Counted from the first letter of the stretch, positions 44,940 through 55,172 are shown. The stretch is 64,000 bases of DNA from Phymorhynchus buccinoides (GCA_017654935.2 CM065683.1:4413089-4477088); one strand, 5' to 3'. Numbers and translations: made by a program. Notes: generated by a model not told the origin, from the sequence alone.

Positions 44940-45340
44940 AGTTAGGATGTCCCATGCCCTATATGTCCCAGAACCGTTGTGTCCCAGGCCCTATCATGTC
45001 CCACCCCGTTGTGTCCCATGACCTATATGTCCCAGGCCCGTTGTGCCACAGACCCTATATGTCCTATCCCGTTGTGTCCCAGGCCCGCTGTGTCCCATCC
45101 CCTTGTGTACAAGGCCCGTTTTGTCCCAGTCTATATATGTCCCAGGCCCGCTGTGTCCCAGGCCCTATATGTCCCACCCCCTTGTGTCCCAGGCCCTATA
45201 TGTCGCACCCCCTTGTGTCCCAGGCCCGCTTGTGTCCCAGGCCCTATATGTCCCACCCCCTTGTGTCCCAGGCCCTATATGTCCCACCCCCTTGTGTCCC
45301 AGGCCGCTGTGTCCCAGGCCCTATATGTCTCTCCACTTCA
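44940..45340. repeat. ~31-bp minisatellite
   Basis: About a dozen units combining TGTGTCCCAGGCCC, TATATGTCCCA and CCCCCTTG, with shuffled half-units. Because the unit is not a multiple of three, all three forward frames stay open and read as Pro/Cys/Val-rich chains. This is not a collagen-like gene. Confidence 0.92.
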
Positions 45341-45617
45341 TCAAAGATTCCACGCCACAATTGACAACTAAAAAGAAAGCTATGCCCCCCATCCCTCTGT
45401 CTCTGTTGTTGTTTGGGGGGGTATTTGTATTACTATTATGAGCAGAACGTCTGTTGCTGTGTGAACTTAATATCATTATGTATTTGTAAATGTGTGGTGA
45501 ATTCATTTATTATTTATTGATCAGTCTATCCAGTTAGGGACGTAGCTACTAAGTGTAATATAATAAATATATTTTTAGTTACATTATTTTTGTTATATGC
45601 TACAGTACATGCTGTGG

Positions 45618-45635
45618 GCTCTCTCTCTCGCGCGC

Positions 45636-45666
<31 letters not shown>

Positions 45667-45667
45667 C
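45618..45667. repeat. (CT)n microsatellite
   Basis: CT with a short CGCGCG interruption. 45341-45617 has no gene. Confidence 0.9.
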
Positions 45668-45719
45668 AGTATAATAATGGAATCAACACGACTAGGCACA
45701 TGATGTATGATATGGCGGT

Positions 45720-45955
45720 GGTAAAGAAGGTGTGCGGGGTGAGTGGAAGGAGGTGGGGGTGTAGACGTGGAGGAGGGGATAGGGAGGAACTAGATAATAA
45801 TAGGGCGGGTGTAAAGAAGGTGTGCGGGTGAGTGGAAGGAGGTGGGGGTGTAGACGTGGAGGAGGGGATAGGGAGGAACTAGATAATAATAGGGCGGGTG
45901 TAAAGAAGGTGTGCGGGTGGGTGGAAGGAGGTGGGCGGGGCTAGGGACGTGGAGT
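45720..45955. repeat. ~90-bp G-rich tandem repeat (2.6 copies)
   Basis: Units share AAGAAGGTGTGCGGG, GGAAGGAGGTGGGGGTG and GGAACTAGATAATAATAGGG; starts are about 89-90 bp apart. Just after it, about 45975-46045 holds two copies of a 38-bp unit with ATTGAAAATTAGTGTATATT. Confidence 0.9.
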
Positions 45956-46048
45956 TGAAATGATTGACAGAATGAAACAATTGAAAATTAGTGTATATTG
46001 GTTGGTGATGAAACAATTGAAAATTAGTGTATATTGGTTGGTGATTAC

Positions 46049-46088
46049 AGTCCCACATGGTAATTTCCGAGAGGACGTAAAACAAACT
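46049..46088 (+). repeat. LINE-type 3' terminal motif, copy 2
   Basis: Plus strand: GTCCCACATGGTAATTTCC then GAGAGGACGTAAAACAAAC, followed by (TTC)n. The opposite-strand twin is 44699-44738. Confidence 0.7.
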
Positions 46089-46190
46089 TTTCTTCTTCTT
46101 CTTGGTGATTACTTCGGGTATCATAATTTCATAGCGCGTTTACCTTATTGACGGACGACCAGTTGTCGCATACAGATAAAGAAATCGGTC

Positions 46191-46198
46191 TTATATAC
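46191..46198 (+). promoter_or_regulatory. Candidate TATA box
   Basis: TTATATAC about 50 bp before an ATG with strong start context. It fits a short 5' UTR beginning near 46220. It is supported only by position. Confidence 0.35.
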
Positions 46199-46241
46199 TT
46201 GCACATTTCGTTCATCCAATACTTTCATTGTTTGCATCAAG

Positions 46242-46360
46242 ATGGATGATGCAGAGTATAATGAGATATCTCTGTTCCTGACACGAAGTATTTACCCAGC
46301 GTCTGTGACTAAGGGCGCCACCTCAGGAAAAGACAAAAAAGGCAGAAAGAAAAACTACAG
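46242..46360 (+). CDS. Candidate first coding exon, transposon-gene-like
   Basis: ATG in strong context (A at -3, G at +4) opens 39 codons reading MDDAEYNEISLFLTRSIYPA, then a Lys/Gly-rich end KDKKGRKKNY, and stops at the consensus donor CAG|GTAAGA with a split codon (phase 2). A short D/E-start followed by I..FL....YP and a basic Arg/Lys segment resembles the N-termini of integrase-bearing (Ginger/KRBA2-like) transposon genes, which I name only as a guess. No second exon is found before 46900. It could be a stranded exon, or chance. Confidence 0.4.
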
Positions 46361-46880
46361 GTAAGATTGTTTTAAAGGATTGTTTTTAATTCACAGTTAC
46401 TGGGTTGTTGTTCTGGAATTCTTTTCGTTGCTTCAGCGGTGCTAAATGATTTTTTCTTTAATTAGTTTAAATTAAAGCAATCAAATGCTTACCCTCTACA
46501 CTTCCCTAATCAACTGATTCGAATGTGCCTTTCCATTGAACATTTTAACGAACATTGTTGAAGTTATTCTTAGTGTTCTTTATGTATTTTTGGGCGGGGT
46601 GGGGTGGTTTGGGTGGAAGCTTGGTGATTGGGTTAGGCAATATCTTGTTAAAATTTCAAAGGCAGCAATACTTTCATGCTTGATATTGTGTTTTATACTT
46701 GTACAGTAGGCTATGTGTTTGTAATGCATATAACACTTTAATAAAGAGAAACACTTTATATTACATAGTCCTTATTTTATTATTTATTTATGCTACTTTT
46801 CTTCGCCGTAATGCACTATCTTTTGCTTCGCTATTCGGTTGATGGAATCGCTTAATACTTGAGCGTTAAGACTCTAGGCC
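46361..46880. other. No gene recognised
   Basis: AT-rich sequence directly after the candidate donor. No acceptor with a continuing recognisable frame is found. Confidence 0.5.
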
Positions 46881-46882
46881 AC

Positions 46883-47165
46883 CAGCCGCGCGGTAGTATT
46901 TTGGGTCCAGTGACATTGACCTTTGACCTATGACCTTGATTGTCGAATTTGGGCTAGATATTCTTCGTACTTATCCGCATGCAAAAGTTGAGCGTCCTCA
47001 GTACCTCCGTTATTGAGCCAGCCACGCGGCAGTGTTTTTAGCTCCAGTGACCTTCACGTTTGACCTATGATCTTCATTTTCGAACATGGCATATATATTC
47101 TGAGTACATATCCGCATGCAAAATGTTAGCGTACTAGACCCCTCCAATCAAACGTTATCGTGTTA
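46883..47165 (+). repeat. 136-bp dispersed repeat in tandem (2 copies)
   Basis: Both copies contain CAGCC(G/A)CGCGG(T/C)AGT, TGACCTATGA, a TC(G)AA block and TCCGCATGCAAAA in the same order, 136 bp apart. They end near GATAGATAGATAG. Similar CCTTGACC/GGTCAAGG-rich repeats occur at 48.6 and 57.4 kb. Confidence 0.75.
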
Positions 47166-47413
47166 ACGTAGATAGATAGATAGTGAGTCGGCCTCAGAAT
47201 CCACTCAAAACATTACCAGCATCGCTGTCTTCGCTCGAGTCTGGTTATTATTGTGGGTTATGACACTTACAGAAGAAAACATTGGCACAGTAATTATGGG
47301 TGTCACCAGAAATATAACCCAGCGTGAAACTGAAATAAATGTGTCATTCGGCAGTCACTTTCCATTTTTGTAAATTTTGGGGGTTTCTGTAGAATGTTTT
47401 CATAATTCAGCCC

Positions 47414-47740
47414 TACCATTCGGTATTTTGATCATTCCGCACTTCACCATTCGGCATTTTTCGGTATGGTTTGACCATTCTGCATTCGTTTTTCGGCATT
47501 TTCCGACCATTCTGCATTTATTTTTCGGTGTATAGACACCGTTCATTCGTTGTAATTGATTAGTTAGTTTACAGTTTTATATTGTTGTTGATAACGTTTA
47601 CGAGTATGCTGCGGTACATTACTACAATTTTACGGGTAGGTTGTAGCATATTACTACGCACTGAAACATGTATCTAAACACCGAATGGCGCGGAATGGTG
47701 AATGCCGAATGGTCAAAACACCGAACGCTTGGGTCAATGT
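47414..47740. repeat. Foldback repeat with CATTCGGCATT motif
   Basis: The left arm (about 47414-47545) repeats ACCATTC(C/T)GCATT and TTTTTCGGCATTTTC; the right arm (about 47677-47727) carries the complement, CCGAATGGTCAAAACACCGAA. Arms enclose about 130 bp. It resembles a small MITE-like hairpin element; no target duplication was identified. Confidence 0.6.
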
Positions 47741-47935
47741 CCTCCACGTTAAATCTTACCACGTCAGCTAAATGAGTGTCATAAACGTGTGTTTGTCTGT
47801 GTGTGTGTGTGATATTCATGCTTCACCCTTTTGAATAATAATTGATCTGTTTTGATGATTGTGGTAATAAAAATAGCTTTATCAATACAAAAGATTCATG
47901 TTTATAATTATAGTCTGGCGTGTGTGTGCCCCCCC

Positions 47936-47945
47936 CCCTCTCTCT

Positions 47946-47977
<32 letters not shown>

Positions 47978-47978
47978 T
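47936..47978. repeat. CT microsatellite with C-runs
   Basis: C-run, CT, C-run, CT composite tract beside the 39-bp-type array. Confidence 0.85.
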
Positions 47979-47999
47979 ATGACCCCTTACAATGACAAC

Positions 48000-48345
48000 A
48001 TGTAGAGCGGGGTTGACCTACACCTTTATTATAACAATAGAGAGGGCGTGGTTGATCTTTACCTTGACTATAATAATAGAGAATCACTCTTCTACCCATC
48101 ATATATCCCCATTTCAGAATGACTCAGCTTCTGGTACCCAGCTTCTCTATTCACTTCTCAACCACTCCCTCTATTATTATTAGTAAAGATACAGATCAAC
48201 CACCCCCTCTTTAATATTATAGTTAAGATAAAATCAACCACCCCATCTCTATTATTACAGTAAAGGTAAAGATTAACCACCCCCTCTCTATTATTACAGT
48301 AAAGGTCAAGATCAACCATCACCTATCTATTATTATAGAAAAGAT
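48000..48345. repeat. Diverged ~39-bp-type repeat, with a satellite fragment
   Basis: Degenerate copies of the GATC(A/T)ACC...CTATTATTA unit in both orientations, meeting at 48081-48132, which is a fragment of the 160-bp satellite (CCCATCATATATCCCCATTTC, then GAATGACTCAGCT). The plus-strand GGTTGATC form lies left of the fragment and GATCAACC right of it. Confidence 0.8.
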
Positions 48346-48622
48346 AACAAGGGCATCGCCGAGCGGCAGCAACGCATTGTGACAATGCAAACCCGGCCAG
48401 AGTTATGTCCCCTCCCCCCCCCCCCCCCCCCCCCCCCCCCCCGCAATAAACACAAGATTAACCACCCCGTCTCTATTATTACAGTGAAGGTCAAGATCAA
48501 CCATCACCTATTTATTATTATAGAAAAGATAACAAGGGCATCGCCGAGCGGCAGCAACGCATTGTGACAATGAAACCCGGCCAGAGTTATGTCCTCTCCC
48601 CCCCCCCCCCCCCCCAATAAAC
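48300..48622. repeat. 185-bp tandem duplication with poly-C
   Basis: Two copies 185 bp apart, sharing ATAACAAGGGCATCGCCGAG and AACGCATTGTGACAATG and each ending in a C-run (48414-48442, 48597-48615). Confidence 0.88.
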
Positions 48623-48639
48623 ACACCACTTTCCACCCT

Positions 48640-48880
48640 TACAGAACGCATAAAATACATAGCCCAAAATTTGAAGCGATTCTGTTCAGTAGTTCACGAG
48701 ATACAGCTGAACTTTTATACAAACTTCCTTGCACCATGGTACACCACCACACAAAATTTGAAGCGATTCTGTTCACTAGTTCACGAAATAAAGCTTGTGG
48801 GAAATTACATAGCCCAAAGAAGGAAATTTCGGTTTTCAAGGTCAAACTTCAAGGTCAAGGTCAGCACTGGTGTTGATTAA
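48640..48880. repeat. ~88-bp dispersed repeat (2 copies)
   Basis: AAAATTTGAAGCGATTCTGT followed by TAGTTCACGA occurs at about 48666 and 48754. The block ends with GGTCAAGGTCAGCA, like the repeat family at 57.4 kb. Confidence 0.65.
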
Positions 48881-48959
48881 CGAAAGAAGCTTCCTTTTCA
48901 AGCTGTCTACCACTCTGCCAATTTTAATCAAAGTCCAAACAGTAGTTTTTAAGATAATC

Positions 48960-48961
<2 letters not shown>

Positions 48962-49028
<67 letters not shown>

Positions 49029-49075
49029 CTAATATCACTTCTAAGTGAAAAGACGTTAAATTAAAGAACAACAAC

Positions 49076-49127
<52 letters not shown>

Positions 49128-49142
49128 ACACACACACACACA
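48962..49142. repeat. Two (AC)n microsatellites
   Basis: AC tracts at 48962-49024 and 49077-49142. The 50 bp between contains AAAAGACGTTAAATTAAAG and (AAC)n, resembling the tail of a retroposon ending in an ACGTTAAA-type motif. Confidence 0.9.
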
Positions 49143-49179
49143 AACCAATAGCAAAACCCTGGCCTCTAGCCGGGTAAAG

Positions 49180-50095
49180 ATCAACCACCCCTCTCTATTA
49201 TTACTGTCAAGGTAAAGATCAACCACCCCCTCTCTGTTATTATTGTAAAGATAGAGATCAACCACACCTCTCTATTATTACTGTCAAGGTAAAGATCAAC
49301 CACCCCCTCTCTGTTATTATTGTAAAGATAGAGATCAACCACCCCCTCTCTATTATTACTGTCAAGGTAAAGATCAACCGCCCCCTCTCTGTTATTATTG
49401 TAAAGATAGAGATCAACCACACCTCTCTATTATTACTGTCAAGGTAAAGATCAACCACCCCCTCTCTGTTATTGTTGTAAAGATAGAGATCAACCACACC
49501 TCTCTATTATTACTGTCAAGGTAAAGATCAACCACCCCCTCTCTGTTATTATTGTAAAGATAGAGATCAACCACACCTCTCTATTATTACTGTCAAGGTA
49601 AAGATCAACCACCCCCTCTCTGTTATTATTGTAAAGATAGAGATCAACCACACCTCTCTATTATTACTGTCAAGGTAAAGATCAACCACCCCCTCTCTGT
49701 TATTATTGTAAAGATAGAGATCAACCACACCTCTCTATTATTACTGTCAAGGTAAAGATCAACCGCCCCCTCTCTGTTATTATTGTAAAGATAGAGATCA
49801 ACCACACCTCTCTATTATTACTGTCAAGGTAAAGATCAACCACCCCCTCTCTGTTATTATTGTAAAGATAGAGATCAACCACACCTCTCTATTATTACTG
49901 TCAAGGTAAAGATCAACCGCCCCCTCTCTGTTATTATTGTAAAGATAGAGATCAACCACACCTCTCTATTATTACTGTCAAGGTAAAGATCAACCACCCT
50001 CTCTGTTATTATTGTAAAGATAGAGATCAACCACACCTCTCTGTTATTATAGTAACGATAGAGATCAACGATCCCCTCTCTATTAGTATTGTCAA
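49180..50095. repeat. 77-bp higher-order minisatellite, left-facing array
   Basis: About twelve copies of a 77-bp dimer made of two related 38/39-bp halves: GATCAACCACCCCCTCTCTG...GTAAAGATA and GAGATCAACCACACC...TGTCAAGGTAAA. Copies are almost identical, unlike the right array, which suggests recent homogenisation. Read in reverse it is the same unit as 51735-52838. Confidence 0.93.
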
Positions 50096-51183
50096 GTCAA
50101 AACATCGGAGTTCGCGCGAACGTGCGCAAACACACGTATGCACGTGCATGCATGCACATGCGCAAGCACACACACATATACACGCACGCGCACACACACA
50201 TTTTAACATTGAAAAAAGATTATACACAACAAGAATAAGATCTGTCTGGAAAAGAAGCCTGATTTTAACTTGTGGGCTAGGCAAAGCATAACCCGTTTCA
50301 GTTAATTCAGAAACAATGTGAGAAATATTTTGTTGTTGTTTTTCGAAGCATTACAGGGCCACGTAAATCGTACACGTTGATATGCCTTTCGATTCTAACA
50401 TAGCACGTCACGTGTCACATTCCCTGTTATTGCTGTCAAGGTAAAGATCAACCCTATAATTATTCTTTACGTCCTCTTGGCCGAAGCCATATGGGACATT
50501 ACGATTTATTTTTAGATGTTTGGAAGAAGGGGGGAGGGGAAGAAAGAAATAAGTTTTATTTTGCTTTAGATATTTGTTTTACTATTTATAAATGTTTTTA
50601 TCTTGAATAAAGGTCAAGGTGTTACTTTTTATGAGCCATGGCTCGTACGAGACTACTGTCTTGTTAAAATTCTGCTTTTAGATAAAATGATTGATTAAAA
50701 ATAAACTTTTAGCTATACCCCGCCTGGCGAGAGCCTAATGATTAAAATTTTAGGACCACTTTGATTTAAAAGAACAAGTATTTTAATGACTTTTAAAAAA
50801 AAAATTCCAATGGAGGTCAAACGAAGATATTTACATGGTTTTGTTTTTATTAAACTTTATTTTTATGAAAACTCGTTGTTTTTTTAATGGTTACCACTGA
50901 AAGTGGAAAACTATTTATACAAAGTTTAAAAGAGAATACATCAATTATTTCTATAATAATAAGAAAATATTAAGAGCTAAAGAAACTGGGGTCCCTAGAT
51001 TAGTCAAAGAAAAATATATACAAACTTATTACTACCACAGACTCTAAAAGGCGCTAACAAATTTTGGCCGAGTCTGGGCAGAAAAAGTTACTCTGTGGAC
51101 CCCATGTCTCTAATTCTTCAAAGTTAAATTTTTATTGAAAACATAGTTTAAAGATCAACCAAGCCCTCTGTATTATTATAGTA
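50096..51183. other. Spacer between opposing arrays
   Basis: AC-rich patch at about 50120-50200; LINE-type 3' motif at 50465-50500; from 50500 AT-rich sequence with no gene recognised. A few single array units remain at about 50425-50455 and 51150-51180. Confidence 0.6.
50465..50500 (-). repeat. LINE-type 3' terminal motif, copy 3
   Basis: Minus strand: GTCCCATATGGCTTCGGCC then AAGAGGACGTAAAG. More diverged than copies 1 and 2. Confidence 0.6.
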
Positions 51184-51229
51184 AACACGTGAAAACCGCG
51201 ATTTTGACACGTGACGTGTGGGGTCTTTA
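51184..51229 (+). repeat. CACGTG-flanked dispersed motif, copy 2
   Basis: ACACGTGAAAACCGCGA, TTTTGACACGTGAC, then GTGGGGTCTTT. Matches the reverse complement of 43908-43951. Confidence 0.6.
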
Positions 51230-51466
51230 TTGGCAGATCGCTGATGATGACGTGAAAAGGCGAACATTTCGGTTTATAATTAACCACAGAATTTGTGTCG
51301 GGAGGCTCTCACGAGATGCAAGGGAGAGACAGCGAAGAGAGATCCGGGGTGTTAGTAGGGGTGCGATGTTTGGGTGAAAACGGACAGTGTGCGCACGCGC
51401 GCCAACCGACATCAAAACATCAAAGAACCCGTGGTCACGAGGCGCAAGACACGGGGTGTGTGTGTG

Positions 51467-51514
51467 TGGGGGGGGGGGGGGGGGGGGGGGGGGGGTGTGT
51501 GCGTGTGTGTGTGC

Positions 51515-51559
<45 letters not shown>

Positions 51560-51626
51560 CGTGCGCGTGCGTGCGTGCGTGCGTCCGTGGAGGGGGAGGG
51601 TTGAGGGGGGAGTAAGGTGGGGAAGG

Positions 51627-51669
<43 letters not shown>

Positions 51670-51722
51670 TCTCTCTCTGTCTTGTTTTCTTTCTTTTCTT
51701 TCCCCCCCCCCCCCCCCCCCCC
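51467..51722. repeat. Poly-G, GT/GCGT, CT and poly-C tracts
   Basis: G-run (about 51467-51495), GT and GCGT (51496-51585), CT (51629-51679), C-run (51703-51722). Open frames are Gly/Val/Cys runs. 51230-51466 has no supported gene. Confidence 0.92.
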
Positions 51723-51734
51723 TACTCTGAAACG

Positions 51735-52838
51735 GACGAAAGTGTAAAATGTGTAGAGAGGGCGTCGTTGATGTTTATCTTTACTATAAATGAGTATAAT
51801 AATTGGGAGGGGGTGGTTGATCTTTATCTTTACTATAATAATATTGAGGGCATGGTTGATATTTACATTGACAATAATAATAGTGAGGGGGTCGTTGATA
51901 TTTACCTTTACTGTAATAATGGAGAGGGAATGGATGATCTTTTTACATTACTGTAATAATAGAGAGGGGGTGGTTGATCTTTACCTCTACAATAATAATA
52001 GATAGGGGGTGGTTGATCTTTATCATTACTATAATATTAGTATTACAGAGGGGGTGGTTGATATTTACCTTGACAATAATAATAGAGGGGGGTTTGATCT
52101 TTACCTTTATTTATAGGGGATGGTTGATCTATATCTTTACTATGACAATAGAGAGGGGGTGGTTGATCTTTACCTTGACAGAAACAATAGAGAGGGGGTC
52201 GTTGATCTTTATCTTTACTAAAATAATTGAGAGGGGTTGGTTGATCTTTACCTAGACAGTGATAATAGAGAGGGGGTCGTTGATCTTTATCTTTACTATA
52301 ATAATAGAGAGGGGGTCGTTGATTTATACCTTTACTCTAATAATAGAGAGGGGGTGGTTGATCGATACCTTTACTATAATAATAGAGAGGGGTTGGTAAA
52401 TCTTTATTTTTACTATAATAATAGAGAGGGGGTGGTTGATCTCTTTACCTTTACTATAATAGTAGAGAGGGGATGGATGATAATCTTTACCTTTACTGTA
52501 ATAATGGAGAGGGGGTGGTTGATCTTTATCATTACTATAATAATAGAGAGGGGGTGGTTGATCTTTACCTTTACTATAATAATAGAGAGGGGGTGGTTGA
52601 TCTTTACCTTTACTATAGTAACAGAAAGGGGGTGATTGATTTTTACCTTTATACTAATATAGAGGGGGTGTTTGATCTCTATCATTACTATAATAATAGA
52701 GAGGGGGTGGTTGATCTTTACCTTTACAATAATAATAGAGAGGGGGTGTTTGATCTTTACCTTTACTATAGTAACAGAGAGGGGGTGATTGATCGTTGCC
52801 TTACCAATACTAATATAGAGGGGGTGGTTGATCTTTAT
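51735..52838. repeat. 39-bp minisatellite, right-facing array
   Basis: About 28 copies of a unit with GTGGTTGATCTTTACC, TTACTATAATAATAG and AGAGGGG. Copies vary (TCGTTGAT, TTTATC, dimers). It is the same unit as 49180-50095 in opposite orientation. The 13-residue period keeps frames open, giving a false protein with a VVDLYLY motif. Confidence 0.93.
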
Positions 52839-52839
52839 C

Positions 52840-53362
52840 CCCATTTCAAAAAGACTGAGCTTCCATTATTTCAGGATTTAGAGCGGGGAGTTATTTTCCC
52901 ACTGTGCCAGAACAACTCCTCTACCCATCATATATCCCCATTTCAAAATGACTCAGCTGCTCTTATTTCAGGATTTAGGGGGGGGGAGTCATTCTGACAC
53001 AATGTCAGATTAACTCCCCCCCTTATTGTCCTTGTATTTACAGCGTGAGTCTTTTCAAGCATGGAGACAGGATGACTCCTCCCCTCATCATATATCCCCA
53101 TTTCAAAATGACTCAGCTGCTCTTATTTCAGGATTTAGGGGGGGGAGTCATTCTGACACAGTGTCAGATTAACTCCCCCCCTTATTTTCCTTGTATTTAC
53201 AGCGTGAGTCTTTTCGAGCATGGAGCCAGGATGACTCCTCTAGCCATCATATATCCCCATTTCAAAATGACTCAGCTGCTCTTATTTCTGGATTTAGGGG
53301 GGGGAGTCATTCTGACACAGTGTCAGATTAACTCCCCCCCTTATTTTCCTTGTATTTACAGC
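52840..53362 (-). repeat. ~160-bp satellite with G/C-run hairpin, block 2
   Basis: About three copies (CAGGATTTAGGG at 52970, 53130, 53289) in reverse orientation to block 1. It follows directly from the 39-bp array at GATCTTTATCCCCATTTCA, so the two repeats share a junction here as they do near 48081. Confidence 0.92.
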
Positions 53363-53380
53363 GATAGCCGAGAAACGTAA

Positions 53381-53412
53381 GGGGGGGGGGGGGGCACATC
53401 TTGACCTTTACC
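53381..53412 (-). repeat. Solo end of the foldback element
   Basis: A G14 run followed by CACATCTTGACCTTTACC, identical in form to the outer ends of the foldback elements at 41501-41904 and 61304-61717. The rest of the element is missing. Confidence 0.65.
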
Positions 53413-53878
53413 TTTTCTGCTGGTGTGTCACCATGAGAGGAAGGCTTTTGTTGTTGTGTCCATGTCAAAACAATTTTCCTTGTGCACACAATGGTTAATT
53501 AAAGGTTCTCAAATATTGTTGTTTTGATCAAAGATTGGGAATAGTGAGTGGGTGGATGCCTTGTGCTTCCATATGGGGAGCTGGATAGATGTAACCTTTT
53601 GTAAATTTTTTTTAAAGAGGTCTCTAATTTAATTGATTACATAACAGTATGTGCGCGAGTGTGTGTATACACTTATTCAGAAAGCAAACACACCCAATCA
53701 CATGCGCCTATGGACACTCAATCACAGGATACACAAGCACACACAACCCTGGATGTGCACCCATTACAGTGCACATGTAGCATGCAGATACAGAACACAT
53801 AAACACATACACATGCATGCAGAAGGACAGGCATTTTTAAAAAATTTCACCATGAAACACTGGGATCTTTGTGTGTTG
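53413..53878. other. No gene recognised upstream of the transposase
   Basis: CTGGTGTGTCACCATGAGAGGAAGG at about 53420-53444 matches the dispersed repeat at 57.4 kb. An open frame runs in from 53651 but its first part is CA-rich low complexity and is probably not coding. Confidence 0.5.
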
Positions 53879-54908
53879 AAGGTCCAGAATTCCTGTGACA
53901 GCATCACCTCATACATCGACAGTGAGCCAGTGAATGTGACACCTCATCGCCCAGTGAGCAGTTCTGCAGAGAAAAAAGCCAGACTTCTCGCATTTGCCGC
54001 TGAGCATTCTCTTCCGTACAGCGTGATCCCAGACTTGCTGGATCTCTGCAAAGTTATGGCTGGCAATAAGAACAGAGGTCTTCAAAAGCTGCACATGGGA
54101 AGGCAATGTGCTACCTATACTATGACCCACGGTCTTGCTGCAGCCTTCAAACACCAGATGAAGAAGAAACTCTCGTCAACATTCTTCAGCCTGAACGTCG
54201 ACGAGGCAACTGACAACGCCATGAGAAAGATAGTGAACATTCTTGTTCGGTATTTTGATGGTGATGAGGTAAAAACAGAACATTTTGCTTCAAGGGAGGT
54301 CAATCAGGCCACTGCCGCAAACATTCATGAAGCCATCTTGGATACACTAAAGGATGATGTTCCTGATGCTAATGGTGAAAGGCAGGACATTGTGTCTCCA
54401 CAGAAAATTGTTTCTTGCCTTATGGACAACTGCGCAACAATGCGTGGCATCAGAGGTGGGGTAGAGACATTGCTTCGTAGAACAAATCCGAATTTGTTGG
54501 AAATCAGCGGGGACTCAGTCCATACTGTGGCAAATGCTGCGAAAGAATTGTTCTAGCCATTTGGAGGATATGTTGAGGACATTGCTTCAGATTTGTACTA
54601 CGACATTGAGAAATCCCCCAAGGTCAAGGATTTGATTTCTGAGATTCGGTCTCTTCTTGGGATGCCTCCTCTTCATGTCCTGAGGCCTTGCCCAAGCCGG
54701 TTCCTTCAAATGCTGGATGTTTGTGAACGGCTTCACACTGTCATGGAGTCCCTCTGCCTGTACTACTTCGCCTTCTTGACTGCTAAAGAACAAAACAATT
54801 ACAGGTATGATTGTTTTACAATAAACACACAAATGAATCTTAATTTTGCACCAAAATGTTAAAAAAGCTATCCAAGACTTTTTGTCATGTAAGATCAAAT
54901 GTGACACG

Positions 54909-54959
<51 letters not shown>

Positions 54960-54960
54960 A

Positions 54961-54995
<35 letters not shown>

Positions 54996-55114
54996 TAGCT
55001 CTCTCTCTCACTCAAGTTGTTTATTTTGAGGACAGGACAACTGGATGAAAATAGCATCTGTTTTAATCTTTGCTTAATCTATTATGCTTAATAAAAAAAA
55101 ATGCATTTGAATTC

Positions 55115-55172
<58 letters not shown>

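Noticed and set aside
44954..45441. Pro/Cys-rich ORFs in three frames resembling collagen or cuticle protein
   Set aside because: They arise from the 31-bp minisatellite, whose length keeps every forward frame open.
49180..50095. Regular repeats that could be taken for a CRISPR array
   Set aside because: There are no unique spacers between repeats, the repeats are directly tandem, and the context is eukaryotic.
51295..51956. Gly/Val/Cys-rich ORFs
   Set aside because: They cover poly-G, GT and CT tracts and then run into the 39-bp array.
49181..53380. Long ORFs with VVDLYLYNNN-type repeats
   Set aside because: They are translations of the 39/77-bp arrays and the satellite; period and composition are set by the DNA repeat.
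53651..53878. Upstream extension of the hAT-like ORF to a Met at 53651
   Set aside because: This part is His/Thr-rich, derived from CA-rich DNA, and lacks the expected BED finger; the coding exon probably begins near 53879.
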